From Eubacteriales bacterium (GTDB lineage: Bacteria > Bacillota > Clostridia > Peptostreptococcales > Anaerovoracaceae), in the NCBI GenBank assembly GCA_028692535.1, contig JAQUXD010000003.1, forward strand, positions 1-43,639: a stretch of 43,639 nucleotides of DNA. The letters are read 5' to 3'. The position numbers and the translations under genes were made by a program. This document shows, piece after piece, positions 23,646-34,700 of the stretch. The notes beneath the pieces were generated by a model. That model saw only the letters and a list, made by a program, of their open reading frames with translations. It had not been told where the DNA came from and did no database searches. Numbering within the stretch: the first letter of the stretch is position 1; each line of letters begins with the position of its first letter.

Positions 23646-26500
23646 GATTTTCCCTCTCTCTGCAGAATGCGGCTGAGATATTCCCCTGTATAGGAGGCCG
23701 GAACCTGCGCTACGTCCTCCGGGGTACCTGCGGCTACGATGCGGCCGCCACGGTCTCCGCCGTCGGGGCCCAGGTCGATGATGTGATCCGCAGTCTTGAT
23801 CACATCCAGATTATGCTCGATGACCACAACGGTATTGCCGGCATCCGTCAGTCGGGACAACACCGTGATCAGCTTGTCCACATCGGCGAAATGAAGGCCG
23901 GTGGTCGGTTCGTCCAGTATGTATAGGGTATTTCCGGTGCTTCGCCGGGCCAGTTCGCTGGCCAGTTTGACCCGTTGAGCTTCTCCGCCGGACAGCTGCG
24001 TGGACGGCTGTCCCAATTTAATGTATCCCAGGCCGACTTCCTGCAATGTCTTGATGTGTCTGCAGATCGAGGGGATATTCTCGAAGAACGGCAATGCTTC
24101 ATCCACCGTCATGTCCAGAACATCGAAAATGCTCTTCCCTTTATATTTGACCTCCAGCGTTTCCCTGTTGTACCTCTTTCCTTTGCACACCTCGCAGGGA
24201 ACGTACACATCGGGCAAGAAGTTCATCTCGATCTTAATGATCCCGTCTCCCTTGCAGGCTTCGCAGCGGCCGCCCGAAACGTTGAAGCTGAACCGGCCTT
24301 TCTGATATCCCCGCAGTTTGGCCTCGGAGGTTTGGGCAAACAGATCCCGAATCGATGTGAACACACCGGTATACGTGGCCGGATTGCTTCGCGGCGTCCT
24401 GCCGATGGGGGACTGATCGATGTTGATGACCTTGTCGATGTTTTCGATCCCGGAGATCTCTTCATATTTTCCGGGGCGATCCTTGGCGCGATACATTTTT
24501 TCAGCCAAGGCTTTGTACAGGATCTCGTTGATCAGACTGCTTTTGCCCGATCCCGAAACACCTGTTATGCAGACCATTTCCCCCAGGGGAATCGTCACAT
24601 CGATATGCTGCAGATTATTCTCGTGCGCGTCGCGTATGGTCAGCGCTTTCCCGTTTCCTTCTCTCCGCCGGGCCGGAACATCGATTTTCAGCTGCCCGGA
24701 AAGGTACTGCCCCGTAATGGACTCCGGACAGGCCTTGATATCCTCCAAGCTCCCCTGGGCCACCAGATATCCTCCTTCGATCCCCGCCCCCGGACCGATG
24801 TCGATGATCTGGTCCGCCGCCATCATGGTCTCCTCGTCGTGCTCCACCACGATCAGGGTGTTGCCCAGATCCGTCAGCTCCCGCAGGGCCTGCAGCAGTT
24901 TGGCATTGTCTTTTTGATGCAGACCAATGCTGGGCTCGTCCAGAATATACAGAACGCCCACCAACGAGGAGCCGATTTGCGTCGCCAGACGGATGCGCTG
25001 GGCCTCTCCCCCGGAAAGGGAAGCCGAAGCTCTGGACAAGGTCAGATAATCCAGGCCTACATCCCGCAAAAATGCCAGACGGGCTCGGATTTCCTTCAGC
25101 ACCATCCGTGCGATCGTTCGATGTTTTTCGGACAGCTGCCCCGCCAGACCACTCATAAAATCCAGCGCTTTAACGATGGAAAGGTCCGTCAGATCTGCGA
25201 TATTCATATCGGCCACGGTAACAGCCAAAATCTCCGGTTTGAGCCTTTTCCCCTGACAGACATCGCAGGGAGTAATACTCATATATTTTTCCAGTTTCTC
25301 TTTGATATAGTCCGAATTTGTGTATTCGTAGCGCCGCTGCAGGTTGTGGATGACCCCCTCGAAAGTATCGCTTCGGCTGGAAGAATTGCCGGTGGTCCGG
25401 CTGATATAAGTATATTTCAGTTTACGTCCCTTCGTGCCGTAAAACAATTCCTTCTTAAATTTCTCCGGGAGATCTTTATAAGGAAGCGATACATCTATGC
25501 CATGATCATCGGCCAAGGCCTGAATCAGCTGCCGGTAAAAGCCCGAGTATTCCAGAGAAGCAAAAACATTGGTCAAAGCGCCCTCGAAGAGAGACAGTTC
25601 CGAGTCGTTCACCACCAGATTCGGATCGATTTTCTGGATAAATCCCAGTCCGTGGCATTCGGGGCATGCGCCGAAAGGAGAATTGAAGGAAAAACTTCTG
25701 GGCTCCATCTCTTCTAAGCTGACGCCGTGCTCGGGACAGGCCAGCTTTGTACTGAACATCAATTCGGCAGTATCGCCCCGGTATTCCGTCAGGGCTTCCA
25801 CGAGACCATCCCCGTGGGACAGGGCCAGCTCGATACTTTCCGAAAGCCGGCCTTCCTGACCCTCCCGGATGACGATTCTGTCCACAACGATTTCGATGGT
25901 GTGCTGAAACGTCTTTTCCAACTGGATCGCCTCGTCGCTCAAGTCCCGGATCTCTCCGTCGATGCGAACGCGCACGAAACCTTCCCGCCGGATCCGGTTC
26001 AGGACTTTTTCGTGCTCCCCTTTTCGTTTCCTCACCACAGGCGCCAGCAGCGTCACTTTCGTTCCTTCGTCCATGGCCATGAACTGCTCCACGATCTGGT
26101 CCACGCTCTGAGAACTGATTTCCCGGCCGCATACAGGACAATGGGGAATGCCGATCCTGGCGTACATCAGCCGCAGATAATCGTAGATTTCCGTGACGGT
26201 GCCCACAGTGGACCGGGGGTTCTTGCTGGTGGTTTTCTGGTCGATGGAAATGGCAGGAGACAGCCCTTCGATGGATTCCACATCCGGCTTGTCCAGCTGG
26301 CCCAAAAATTGCCGGGCATAGGCGGAAAGGCTTTCCACATATCGCCTCTGTCCTTCGGCATAAATTGTATCAAACGCCAGAGAAGACTTGCCGGAACCGG
26401 ACAAGCCAGTCAGCACCACAAGCCGGTCTCTGGGAATCGTAACGTCGATTCCTTTTAAGTTATTCTCCTTTGCGCCCCGTATCACGAGATCTTTTTGCAT
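23642..26500 (-). CDS. uvrA: Excinuclease ABC subunit A
   Basis: This 952-residue damage-recognition ATPase of nucleotide excision repair works as a dimer with UvrB. The first Walker A is [14 protein letters not shown] (about 32-45), with a zinc finger nearby (CPVCGREI). The first ABC signature is [12 protein letters not shown] near 497. The second Walker [14 protein letters not shown], lies near 650, a second zinc finger (CEACKGDG and [10 protein letters not shown]) near 743-770, and the second signature [12 protein letters not shown] near 838. All motifs are intact and the length is standard. It lies 25 nt after uvrB and overlaps pncB by 4 nt. No LexA-type box was seen in the short gap, so it depends on upstream transcription. 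Confidence 0.98.
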   Translation of the reverse strand: MQKDLVIRGAKENNLKGIDVTIPRDRLVVLTGLSGSGKSSLAFDTIYAEGQRRYVESLSAYARQFLGQLDKPDVESIEGLSPAISIDQKTTSKNPRSTVGTVTEIYDYLRLMYARIGIPHCPVCGREISSQSVDQIVEQFMAMDEGTKVTLLAPVVRKRKGEHEKVLNRIRREGFVRVRIDGEIRDLSDEAIQLEKTFQHTIEIVVDRIVIREGQEGRLSESIELALSHGDGLVEALTEYRGDTAELMFSTKLACPEHGVSLEEMEPRSFSFNSPFGACPECHGLGFIQKIDPNLVVNDSELSLFEGALTNVFASLEYSGFYRQLIQALADDHGIDVSLPYKDLPEKFKKELFYGTKGRKLKYTYISRTTGNSSSRSDTFEGVIHNLQRRYEYTNSDYIKEKLEKYMSITPCDVCQGKRLKPEILAVTVADMNIADLTDLSIVKALDFMSGLAGQLSEKHRTIARMVLKEIRARLAFLRDVGLDYLTLSRASASLSGGEAQRIRLATQIGSSLVGVLYILDEPSIGLHQKDNAKLLQALRELTDLGNTLIVVEHDEETMMAADQIIDIGPGAGIEGGYLVAQGSLEDIKACPESITGQYLSGQLKIDVPARRREGNGKALTIRDAHENNLQHIDVTIPLGEMVCITGVSGSGKSSLINEILYKALAEKMYRAKDRPGKYEEISGIENIDKVINIDQSPIGRTPRSNPATYTGVFTSIRDLFAQTSEAKLRGYQKGRFSFNVSGGRCEACKGDGIIKIEMNFLPDVYVPCEVCKGKRYNRETLEVKYKGKSIFDVLDMTVDEALPFFENIPSICRHIKTLQEVGLGYIKLGQPSTQLSGGEAQRVKLASELARRSTGNTLYILDEPTTGLHFADVDKLITVLSRLTDAGNTVVVIEHNLDVIKTADHIIDLGPDGGDRGGRIVAAGTPEDVAQVPASYTGEYLSRILQREGKS

Positions 26501-26525
26501 GTATGTTGAAATCCTTCCGTATGAT

Positions 26526-28514
26526 TTATAATGTGGAGCGAAGCTCCAAAAGCCGGTCCCTTAAGATTGCCGCGCGCTCGAACTGCAAGGCTTTGGCAGC
26601 TTCCTTCATTTCTTTTTCCAATTTACCGGCGTAATCTGCCTTTTCCTTGCGCGTCAGCTCCAACAGGCTTCTGCCGTTGTAGCTGTCGATATCCTCTTCC
26701 ACTTTTTGTGTTACCTCGATCGCGCTTCTCACCGCCTTCTCGATGCTGGTGGGCGTGATCCCGTGGGCGCTGTTGTACGCCTCCTGGATCCCGCGCCTTC
26801 TTTCGGTTTCCGAGATGGCGGCTGCCATGGCCGGACTGATACTGTCGGCATACATCAACACCCTGCCTCTGGCATTTCGGGCTGCTCGGCCTACAGTCTG
26901 GATCAACGACGTCTCTGTTCTCAGGAAACCCTGTTTGTCGGCATCCAATATGGCCACCAAGGACACTTCGGGCAAATCCAGCCCTTCCCGGAGGAGATTG
27001 ATGCCGACCAACACGTCAAAGACACCCAGACGCAGATCCCGAATGATATCCAGCCTTTCCAGCGTTTCGACTTCGGAATGGAGATATCGAACCTTCAATC
27101 CGGCGCTCTTCAAATAGTCTGTTAGACTTTCCGACATTTTCTTCGTCAGAGTCGTCACCAGAACCCGATACCCCGCCTCCGTCTCTTTATGGATTTCCCC
27201 GATCAAATGGTCGATCTGACCTTCGCTGGGCACCACCTGGATCGGCGGGTCCAAAAGTCCTGTGGGGCGGATCACCTGCTCCGCATCGATGCCCTCGGAA
27301 CGCTCCTTCTCGTAGGCAGCCGGCGTTGCGCTGATGTACAGTATCTGCTTTACTTTTTCTTCGAATTCCTCAAAGCGCATCGGGCGATTATCCATGGCCG
27401 AAGGAAGACGGAATCCGTATTCCACCAAAGAGGATTTACGAGAACGATCGCCCGCATACATGGCCTTGAGCTGGGGGATCATCGCATGAGATTCATCGAT
27501 AACGATCAAAAAATCATCCGGAAAGTAGTCCAGCAGCGTATAAGGTCTGGATCCCGGCGGATTCCCCACCAGATGTCTGGAATAGTTTTCGATCCCTTTG
27601 CACGTGCCGATCTCCCGAAGCATTTCCAAATCGTATCGGGTTCGCTGCTCCAACCGCTGGGCTTCCAGCAGCTTTCCGCGCTCCCGGAACCATTGGAGTC
27701 GTTCTTCCAGTTCGGCCTCGATGGTCACCAGCGCCCGCTCCATATTTTCTTTGGAGGTCACGTAATGAGAGGCCGGAAAAATCGAAATGTGTTTTCGTAT
27801 GCCGGTGATTTCGCCGGTCAGAGGGTTCATTTCTTTGATCGATTCGATTTCATCTCCGAAGAGCTCCACCCGGACCGCTTGATCCGAACCGGCCGGAATG
27901 ATATCGATCACATCGCCCCGCACACGAAACGTCCCGCGTTCGAATCCCACATCGCTTCTCGAAAACTGGATATCCACCAGCTTCCGAAGGATCTCATTGC
28001 GACTTTTCTGCATGCCGGGCCGCAGGGACAGCGTCTGGTTTTCATAATCCACCGGACTGCCCAACCCGTAGATACATGAAACAGATGCTACGATGATCAC
28101 ATCCCGGCGTTCCGCCAGCGCCGCTGTGGCCGAATAGCGGAGACGATCGATTTCTTCGTTGGTGTCCGAATCCTTCTCTATATAGGTATCTGTGGATGGC
28201 ACATAGGCTTCGGGCTGATAATAGTCATAATAACTGACAAAATATTCTACGGCGTTTTCCGGAAAAAAATCCTGGAATTCGCCGCAGAGCTGAGCCGCCA
28301 GTGTCTTGTTGTGGGAGATGACGATGGTGGGTTTTTGGATCTGCTGGATCACATTGGCCACAGTAAACGTCTTTCCGGACCCGGTAACGCCAAGCAATGT
28401 CTGATGCTTTTTGCCGTTTCGCAGACCTTTCACCAAACGCGTTACGGCATCCGGCTGATCCCCGGTCATGCTGTAGGGCGCACTCAGTTTGAATTCTCCG
28501 TTTTTTTCCGCCAT
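26526..28514 (-). CDS. uvrB: Excinuclease ABC subunit B
   Basis: This 662-residue helicase-like subunit loads on damaged DNA with UvrA and recruits UvrC. Walker A is [14 protein letters not shown] (about 39-52). The beta-hairpin region [20 protein letters not shown] follows, then Walker B VIDESHAM. Helicase motifs are [10 protein letters not shown] and [20 protein letters not shown], with QTVGRAARN later. The C-terminal UVR domain ([20 protein letters not shown]) closes the protein. GAGGGTGAA sits directly before the start. It follows rqcP by 7 nt and precedes uvrA by 25 nt. It lies in a long run that begins at the flippase promoter but is interrupted by a terminator after hup. Confidence 0.98.
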   Translation of the reverse strand: MAEKNGEFKLSAPYSMTGDQPDAVTRLVKGLRNGKKHQTLLGVTGSGKTFTVANVIQQIQKPTIVISHNKTLAAQLCGEFQDFFPENAVEYFVSYYDYYQPEAYVPSTDTYIEKDSDTNEEIDRLRYSATAALAERRDVIIVASVSCIYGLGSPVDYENQTLSLRPGMQKSRNEILRKLVDIQFSRSDVGFERGTFRVRGDVIDIIPAGSDQAVRVELFGDEIESIKEMNPLTGEITGIRKHISIFPASHYVTSKENMERALVTIEAELEERLQWFRERGKLLEAQRLEQRTRYDLEMLREIGTCKGIENYSRHLVGNPPGSRPYTLLDYFPDDFLIVIDESHAMIPQLKAMYAGDRSRKSSLVEYGFRLPSAMDNRPMRFEEFEEKVKQILYISATPAAYEKERSEGIDAEQVIRPTGLLDPPIQVVPSEGQIDHLIGEIHKETEAGYRVLVTTLTKKMSESLTDYLKSAGLKVRYLHSEVETLERLDIIRDLRLGVFDVLVGINLLREGLDLPEVSLVAILDADKQGFLRTETSLIQTVGRAARNARGRVLMYADSISPAMAAAISETERRRGIQEAYNSAHGITPTSIEKAVRSAIEVTQKVEEDIDSYNGRSLLELTRKEKADYAGKLEKEMKEAAKALQFERAAILRDRLLELRSTL

Positions 28515-28521
28515 TTCACCC

Positions 28522-28767
28522 TCAGTCCGTCAGAATCTCGTAAAGTCGAGGAGCTTGTTCCTTCGATACGTGTTCCGGCACAGAAAGGACCCGCACCGCC
28601 AGCCTTGAGGTTCCAAAGCATATTTCGATCCGGTCTCCGGGCTTCACTTCCGCCCCCGGTTTGGCGGGTCTGTCGTTGAGCAGGATGCGTTCCTGTGTGC
28701 ACGCGTCGTGGGCAACCGTCCTGCGCTTGATCAATCTTGCAATTTTTAAGTATTTATCGATTCTCAT
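28522..28767 (-). CDS. rqcP: S4-domain ribosome quality-control protein RqcP
   Basis: This 81-residue protein is essentially one S4 RNA-binding domain: [20 protein letters not shown], then [20 protein letters not shown] and EICFG. It matches the YabO/RqcP group, which binds stalled 50S-peptidyl-tRNA complexes and helps RqcH add C-terminal alanine tails. RLIKRR at 11-16 is the basic RNA-contact helix. In B. subtilis it follows yabN (mazG), as here with hup between them. A strong terminator separates it from hup, so its expression depends on read-through or an unseen promoter. The ribosome site is weak (GGATGAAAAA before ATG). Confidence 0.93.
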   Translation of the reverse strand: MRIDKYLKIARLIKRRTVAHDACTQERILLNDRPAKPGAEVKPGDRIEICFGTSRLAVRVLSVPEHVSKEQAPRLYEILTD

Positions 28768-28778
28768 TTTTTCATCCG

Positions 28779-28809
28779 AAAAAGAAAAGGGGCAACCGAA
28801 GTTGCCCCT
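28779..28809 (-). terminator. Strong terminator between hup and rqcP
   Basis: Arms 28801-28809 and 28788-28796 form a perfect 9-bp GC-rich stem. On the minus strand it is closed by a TTCG tetraloop and followed by TTTTCTTTTT. It begins 12 nt past the hup stop and ends only about 11 nt before the rqcP start. Confidence 0.92.
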
Positions 28810-28821
28810 GCATATTGTCGC

Positions 28822-29103
28822 TTATTTCTTGTTCACAGCGTCTTTGAAAGCCTTGCCGGCCTTAAACACAGGCGCCTTGGAAGCAGCAATCTGTACAACT
28901 TCGCCGGGCTTTTGGGGGTTTCTGCCCGTTCTGGCTTTTCTGTTTCTGATTTCAAATGTGCCAAATCCGATCATCTGTACTTTTTCTTCCTTCTTGAGCG
29001 CGCCTTCTACGGATTCCATAAATGCATTGATCGTGGCTTCTGTATCTTTCTTTGTCAATCCGGTCTTTTCGGCTATGGTTGCAACCAATTCAGCTTTGTT
29101 CAT
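28822..29103 (-). CDS. hup: HU family DNA-binding protein
   Basis: This 93-residue histone-like protein bends and compacts the chromosome as a dimer. The start MNKAELVATIAEKTGLTKKD, the GFGTFEIRNRKARTGRNPQ segment (46-64, with the intercalating Pro63 arm) and AFKDAVNKK end are textbook HU. It lies 29 nt downstream of mazG and carries its own strong terminator. That suggests it is made in much greater amounts than the genes beyond. I saw no separate promoter in the 29-nt gap; one could lie inside mazG. Confidence 0.97.
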   Translation of the reverse strand: MNKAELVATIAEKTGLTKKDTEATINAFMESVEGALKKEEKVQMIGFGTFEIRNRKARTGRNPQKPGEVVQIAASKAPVFKAGKAFKDAVNKK

Positions 29104-29132
29104 TTCTTACCTCCTGCATCTGCCTTGCGGCA

Positions 29133-29969
29133 CTATAACTGTTCCTTCGATTTTGCTATTTCCCACAATTCATCCATCTCGGCCAGCGACATGTCGTTCA
29201 ACGAACGCCCTTGTCGGCGGGCTTGATCTTCCACTTGGGAAAAACGACGGATAAATCTTTCTGATGTTAAGTTGAGCGCTTCTTCCGGGTCAATGTCCAA
29301 GAATCTGGTTACATTCACCGCAGCAAACAACAAATCGCCGGCCTCGTGCCGCATGTGCTCTTTGTCCTGTTGTTCGCAGGCTTCTTCCAGCTCCAGGAGC
29401 TCTTCCCTGACTTTTAGGAAGGCTTCGCTTACATCGTCCCAGTCGAACCCTGCGCGTCTGGCTTTCGCCTGGATCTTTTCGCTGCGCAACAGCGCCGGCA
29501 GGTGTCTTGGGATTTTTTTCATACTTTCGGTTTCGGAACTTGCGTTCTTCTCACCCTGTTTCACATTCTCCCATAATTCATATACATTGTCAACCGATAT
29601 CCCACAATTCTGTGGGGTTTCGGCGGTTTTTTTATCAAACACATGTGGATGTCTGCGAAGCATTTTCTCGGAAACTGCGTCCGCCACATCCCGCAGTGAA
29701 AATGACCCGCTCTCTTCAGCAATCTGAGCATGCATCACCACCTGCAGCAACACATCACCCAATTCTTCTTTCAAATTTTCCGTGTTCTCCGTCTCGATGG
29801 CCTCCACCACCTCGTAGGCCTCTTCAATCATTCCCCGGATCAGGCTCTGATGTGTCTGCTCCCTGTCCCAGGGACATCCCTGCGGGCTGCGCAGGATTCG
29901 GATGATTTCCGTCAGCCGACGCATCGCTTCGATCTCGCTTTCGCTGCTCTTGCGCAATGGATCATACAT
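29133..29969 (-). CDS. mazG: Nucleoside triphosphate pyrophosphohydrolase MazG
   Basis: Two MazG domains are present. The first has GCPWDREQTHQSLI, EEAYEVVEAIE (metal-binding EEx2E) and LKEELGDVLLQVVMHAQIA. The second has ELLELEEACEQQDKEHMRHE and AGDLLFAAVNVTRFL. The enzyme hydrolyses NTPs to NMP and pyrophosphate, a house-cleaning role. The N-terminal methylase-like domain of B. subtilis YabN is missing. I prefer ATG 29969 (MYDPLRKS, 278 residues). A GTG at 29981 would overlap the flippase gene and sits on its own ribosome site, though it cannot be excluded. Position between the flippase and hup follows the usual Clostridia order. Confidence 0.94.
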   Translation of the reverse strand: MYDPLRKSSESEIEAMRRLTEIIRILRSPQGCPWDREQTHQSLIRGMIEEAYEVVEAIETENTENLKEELGDVLLQVVMHAQIAEESGSFSLRDVADAVSEKMLRRHPHVFDKKTAETPQNCGISVDNVYELWENVKQGEKNASSETESMKKIPRHLPALLRSEKIQAKARRAGFDWDDVSEAFLKVREELLELEEACEQQDKEHMRHEAGDLLFAAVNVTRFLDIDPEEALNLTSERFIRRFSQVEDQARRQGRSLNDMSLAEMDELWEIAKSKEQL

Positions 29970-29970
29970 C

Positions 29971-31590
29971 TCAGTCGCCACTCCTTCCTTTTCTCATCCA
30001 GCGCACCAGCCGATCTCCTTTTGGCATCATGGAGATTTCTTCCATGGTTACGGCCTGCGTCTTTAGAATCATGAAGCAATAAACCGCTACACCCGCGGCG
30101 ATCGCAAGGAGCGTGGCAAGAGAATTCCCCAAAGATTCGGCCGTCAACCGATGAATGACCGCCACGATCCCACCCATGACGGATGCCGAAAGCAAAGGCT
30201 TGAAGAATGTCAGATTCCCGTCGATCCTGGTTTTGGTATATTTACGAACGGCCATAAGGTTCAAGGCCGCTGCCACCAGGTATGCGGCCACGGTACCCAG
30301 CGCCGCGCCCCGAACATTGATCGATGGGACCCCCGTAAGCAGATACGTGACAATGATTTTTACCAAAGCGCCCAAAAACAAATTTCGAACAGGGATCAAC
30401 TGCTTGCCCACGCCCTGAAGAACGCCGGTCAGCGTCTGAACCGTTGCCAAAAAAACGATGCCTACAGCCAGAATCGCCAGACAGGAAGCGGCATTGACAG
30501 CGCTCTCCTTTTGAAGCGGATACAAAAGCAGCATGATGGGTTCGGCCAGTACAGTCATACCCATGGCGCAGGGAATGCTCAGCAATAGGGCAAAGCGAAG
30601 ACCCAGGGCGATGTTCCGCTGCATGAATCCATGCTGCTCCCTCCGATATGCCGAAGCCACTACCGGAACCAAACTCATGGCTACGGCCTGCGTAAGTACC
30701 TGGGGGAAATTGATCAGAGGCGCTGCCATGCCGGTCAACTGGCCGTACAGACCCCTGGCCAGATCGGAATCATAGCCGATCTCCACCAATCTGGATTTGA
30801 CGATGGCTGTATCGATGGCATTGATGATCGGCATGATCGAAGCGCCGATCGTAATGGGAACAGCGATCACCAGAAGACCCAGCAGGATCGCGCCGGTACT
30901 CTCGATCGGCGTACGGTCCGCATGTTCAAGGTCGCCGGTGATCTCCTTTTTATTTAACAAATACAAAATCAGGATCCCGATAAACCCGAAAATCCCGCCG
31001 GCTGTCGCTCCGAAGGACGCGCCGGCTGCAGAATACTGCAATCCTTTTGGCAGAAGATAGACAGCCAGACCCAAACCAACCGCCACCCGAAAAAGCTGCT
31101 CGATCACTTGAGACGCAGCTGTAGGGGTCATGTTTTGCCGCCCTTGAAAGTATCCCCGGAACGACGCCATGAGCGGTACAAAAAAAAGGGCCGGAGCAAT
31201 GGCTTTCATTGCGTAGACGGCTTCCGGCTCTTTGATCATGGCCGTGATATGCTTTGCGCCGAAAAAAAGGATCGAGGAGGAAGCGAGACCGATGGTCAGC
31301 AGGAGCAGGAAAGACAGTTTAAAAACCCTGTGCGCCTCGTAGGGCTGATCGATCGCATTGCGCTCTGCCACCATTCTGGAAATGGCAGTCGGTATACCCG
31401 CCGTCGCAATGGTGAGAAACAGCACATAAATCGGATAGGCGGTCTGGTAATAGCCCATGCCGTCGTCACCGATGATGTTTGTCAACGGGATCCGAAATGC
31501 GGCGCCCAGCACCTTGATCGTAAGGCCCGCCAGCCCAAGGATCAGCGCTCCCTTTACAAAAGTCTTATTCTTTTGAGCGTCCGAGGCCAT
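29971..31590 (-). CDS. MurJ/SpoVB-type lipid-linked oligosaccharide flippase
   Basis: This 539-residue polytopic protein of the MOP flippase superfamily has about 14 hydrophobic segments. It begins KGALILGLAGLTIKVLGAAF then RIPLTNIIGDDGMGYYQTAY, the typical opening of SpoVB, YabM and YtgP (MurJ) proteins. ATAGIPTAISRMVAE and FRGYFQGRQNMTPTAASQVI are further family marks. It occupies the yabM position between mfd and mazG. Relatives flip lipid II or related precursors across the membrane; which substrate this one moves cannot be read here. AAAGGAG lies 6 nt before the start, and a good promoter is in the 113-nt gap after mfd. Confidence 0.92.
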   Translation of the reverse strand: MASDAQKNKTFVKGALILGLAGLTIKVLGAAFRIPLTNIIGDDGMGYYQTAYPIYVLFLTIATAGIPTAISRMVAERNAIDQPYEAHRVFKLSFLLLLTIGLASSSILFFGAKHITAMIKEPEAVYAMKAIAPALFFVPLMASFRGYFQGRQNMTPTAASQVIEQLFRVAVGLGLAVYLLPKGLQYSAAGASFGATAGGIFGFIGILILYLLNKKEITGDLEHADRTPIESTGAILLGLLVIAVPITIGASIMPIINAIDTAIVKSRLVEIGYDSDLARGLYGQLTGMAAPLINFPQVLTQAVAMSLVPVVASAYRREQHGFMQRNIALGLRFALLLSIPCAMGMTVLAEPIMLLLYPLQKESAVNAASCLAILAVGIVFLATVQTLTGVLQGVGKQLIPVRNLFLGALVKIIVTYLLTGVPSINVRGAALGTVAAYLVAAALNLMAVRKYTKTRIDGNLTFFKPLLSASVMGGIVAVIHRLTAESLGNSLATLLAIAAGVAVYCFMILKTQAVTMEEISMMPKGDRLVRWMRKGRSGD

Positions 31591-31658
31591 CCAAGGCTCC
31601 TTTGCGACAGATTCGATAACGGTGATGCGGCTCTGATGCGAGCCGGTACAACGGAACT

Positions 31659-31687
31659 ATTATATCCGTAAACCGTCTGCGTTGCAA
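31659..31687 (-). promoter_or_regulatory. Promoter of the flippase-mazG-hup unit
   Basis: On the minus strand TTGCAA (31687-31682), a 17-nt spacer and a perfect TATAAT (31664-31659) predict a start near 31652, about 62 nt before the flippase gene. The -35 lies inside the 12-bp palindrome GCGTTGCAACGC, which could be an operator. Confidence 0.7.
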
Positions 31688-31703
31688 CGCGTCAGGCGAA
31701 GTA

Positions 31704-34700
31704 TCAATCATTTTCTTTTTCGGGCGCAGCCGCCATACGCTCCAGCAGGTCCAGCGTCTGGGCGATCACCGGCTCTTTTCTCCGCAGGATGGATAGCCTG
31801 GGTTCTACGCCGCCGAAGATGGTAAGACCGGGCCCGAACGCATCCAGAAGCGACGAGAGTATTTCAGGAGAAAGGACATTCTCTGCTTCAAACTGGAAAA
31901 CGAGGTTTTTATGCTGTAAGATGATGCGTCCGATGCCAAGAGCAGAAGCCATGGATCGGATCAGCGCCACATCCAACAGATTTTCCGCCTCCTTGGGCAG
32001 ATCTCCGAAACGATCCAGCAGTTCGTCCAGCATGTCGGATCGATCCTGAAGGTTTCGGATCAGGGCGATCCGCTTATACACCGAAAGCCTGGTCAGCTCA
32101 TCGGAAATATAAGTTTCCGGCAGATAGGCGGGAATAGACAATTCAATACTTGTATCGGCCTTGGGTCCGCTGTCCGGCACGGTTTTTCCCTGAAGCTCGT
32201 TCACGACTTCCTCCACCAGTTTGCAATACATCTCATAGCCGATGGACAACATATGCCCGGACTGCTCCGTGCCGAGGATATTTCCCGCGCCCCTCAGTTC
32301 CAAATCCCGCATAGCCACGTGGAAGCCTGCTCCGAACTCCGTAAACTCCCGGATGGCGCGAAGACGCTTTTCGGCGATTTCCGAAAGAACTTTATCCTTC
32401 CGATACACCAGATAAGCATAGGCCATACGATTGGAGCGGCCGACTCTGCCCCGAAGCTGATACAGCTGAGACAGTCCCAGACGGTCCGCGTCCATGATGA
32501 TGATGGTATTGGCATTGGGAATATCCAAACCGGATTCAATGATGGTGGTGGAGACCAGAACGTCGTACTCCCGATCCACAAATCCGATCATCACATCTTC
32601 AAGCTCACGTTCGCCCATCTGTCCGTGTCCTACAGCAATCCTCGCTTCGGGCACCCACTCGCCGAACTGTGCGGCGATCTTCCGGATTCCGCGTACCCGG
32701 TTGTACACCACATAGACCTGGCCGCCCCGGCCCATCTCCCGGCGAATGACATCCCGAAGCAGCAGATCGTCCTGTTCCATCACATAGGTTTGGACCGGAT
32801 AGCGATCTTCCGGCGGTTCCTCGATCACACTCATGTTTCTCACGCCGATCAGAGAAAGGTGGAGCGTTCTGGGAATCGGTGTTGCGGACAAGGTCAGCAC
32901 ATCCACACTTTCCTTTAGCTTTTTTATGACCTCCTTGTGCTGCACGCCGAATCGCTGTTCCTCGTCTACCACAAGAAGACCCAAGTCTTTGAAAACCACA
33001 TCGCCGGACAGGATCCGGTGCGTCCCGATTAAAAGATCGATCTCGCCGGTTTCCACCTGCTCGATGATCTTGTCCTGCTGTTTTTCGTTCCGAAAACGGG
33101 ACAGCATCTCCACACGAAACGGATAAGCCGAAAATCGCTGGGTCAGGGTATGGTAATGCTGATTGGCCAGCAAGGTGGTGGGCGCCAGGATCACGGCCTG
33201 TTTCCCGTGCTCCAGGCATTTGAAGATCGCCCGGGCCGCCACCTCCGTCTTGCCGTACCCCACATCTCCGCAGAGCAAGCGGTCCATGGCTTTGTCGCTT
33301 TGCATATCCTGTTTGATCTCCGCAGCGGCGTTGAGCTGATCGGCAGTCTCCTCAAACTCGAAAGCGTCTTCAAACTCCCGCTGCCAGGCAGAGTCCGCGC
33401 CGAAGGCATAGCCCGGAGCCTGTTCTCTTTTCGCCGCCAATTCCAGGAACTCCGCGGCCATTTCCGCAATGGCTTCCCGAGCTCGGGCTTTGACACGATG
33501 CCACTCCCCGCCGGACAGCCGATGGATGTGAGGTGTAAAACTGTCGCTGCCCACATATTTCTGGATGGAGCCCATCTGATCCACCGGAATATACAGCACA
33601 TCCTCGCCGGCGTAGCGAATTTTGAGATAATCCCGGATGCCTCCTTGGATCTCCAGCTTTTCGACACCCGTAAACTGTCCGATCCCGTGATTTTCGTGAA
33701 CGACATAGTCACCCTTTTGGATATCGGAAAAGGTCCTGATCTCCTGCCCTTTTTCCCGGTGTTGCCTGCGCCGCTGCTTCGTATGCGGAAAAATGTCCGC
33801 TTCGGAAATATACAGGATCTTCTCATCCGTGTATTCGAAGCCTCTGGACAAATCCCCCTGCCGGAGCGTTACACGGGCCAGCAAGCCGGATCGATCCAGG
33901 AATTCCTTCATGTTGGCCAGCCGCTCGGAGGATGAACAGACGACGGTCACATCGTAGCCCCGATCCACAAAGCGCGAGAGCTCTGTATCCAGCAATTCCA
34001 TATGACCGTTAAAGGAGGGCGCCTGACGCACCGATAGAGCGCGGATCTCATCCAGCCGCTCTACACCGGGAATCTGCTGTGTAAAGGGTGTGCAATAGTA
34101 GACATCGCACACAGCGCTCATGGCTGTCAAGGCGAGGTGGTCCTTGCTCTCCGGAAGAGAATGAAAGTCTTCGAGTGTGCCTTCTCCCCGTTCCAGGATT
34201 AACCTGCGGCTTTCTTCCGATTCCTTCTCGTAAAAGTCGAAAACTTCCCGAATCCGCACAGGATCATCGAACATCACAAATCCCGGGTCCGGAAGATATT
34301 CCCAAAGATGGTGGGGTTCCTGATAAAAATAGGAGATGTAATGTTCCAAATATTGGAGATTGACGCCTTCTTCGATACAATCGATCAGATGATCCCTTCG
34401 TTCCTTCAGCCGTCGGACCGCTTCCGGATCGCTCTGTCGGGGCAAGGCGTTCTGATAGGCTTGCCGTACGCGCTTGACAGCGGCCTCAAAAACTTGATCC
34501 TGACCGATGAGCAGTTGGGCAGGAAAGAGTTCAATGCGCTCCACATTCTGCAAAGACCGTTGCGTCTGGGCGTCGAACAGCCGAAGGGAATCTACATCCT
34601 CGTCGAACAATTCGATGCGAAAGGGATCCTCTCTCCCCGGCGGGAACACATCGACAATGTCACCCCGGGCCGCGAATTGTCCGGGAGATTCAACGATATC

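Noticed and set aside
22161-23693. Long plus-strand open frame (about 510 codons) opposite pncB
   Set aside because: It is antisense to an unambiguous nicotinate phosphoribosyltransferase, has no recognisable domain and no ribosome site. Long antisense frames are expected from this codon usage.
23975-25717. Long plus-strand open frame opposite uvrA
   Set aside because: Shadow of UvrA; the translated product looks like random composition rich in H, Q and R.
26501-28521. SOS operator in front of uvrB or uvrA
   Set aside because: The gaps are 7 and 25 nt and contain no CGAAC-N4-GTTCG sequence.
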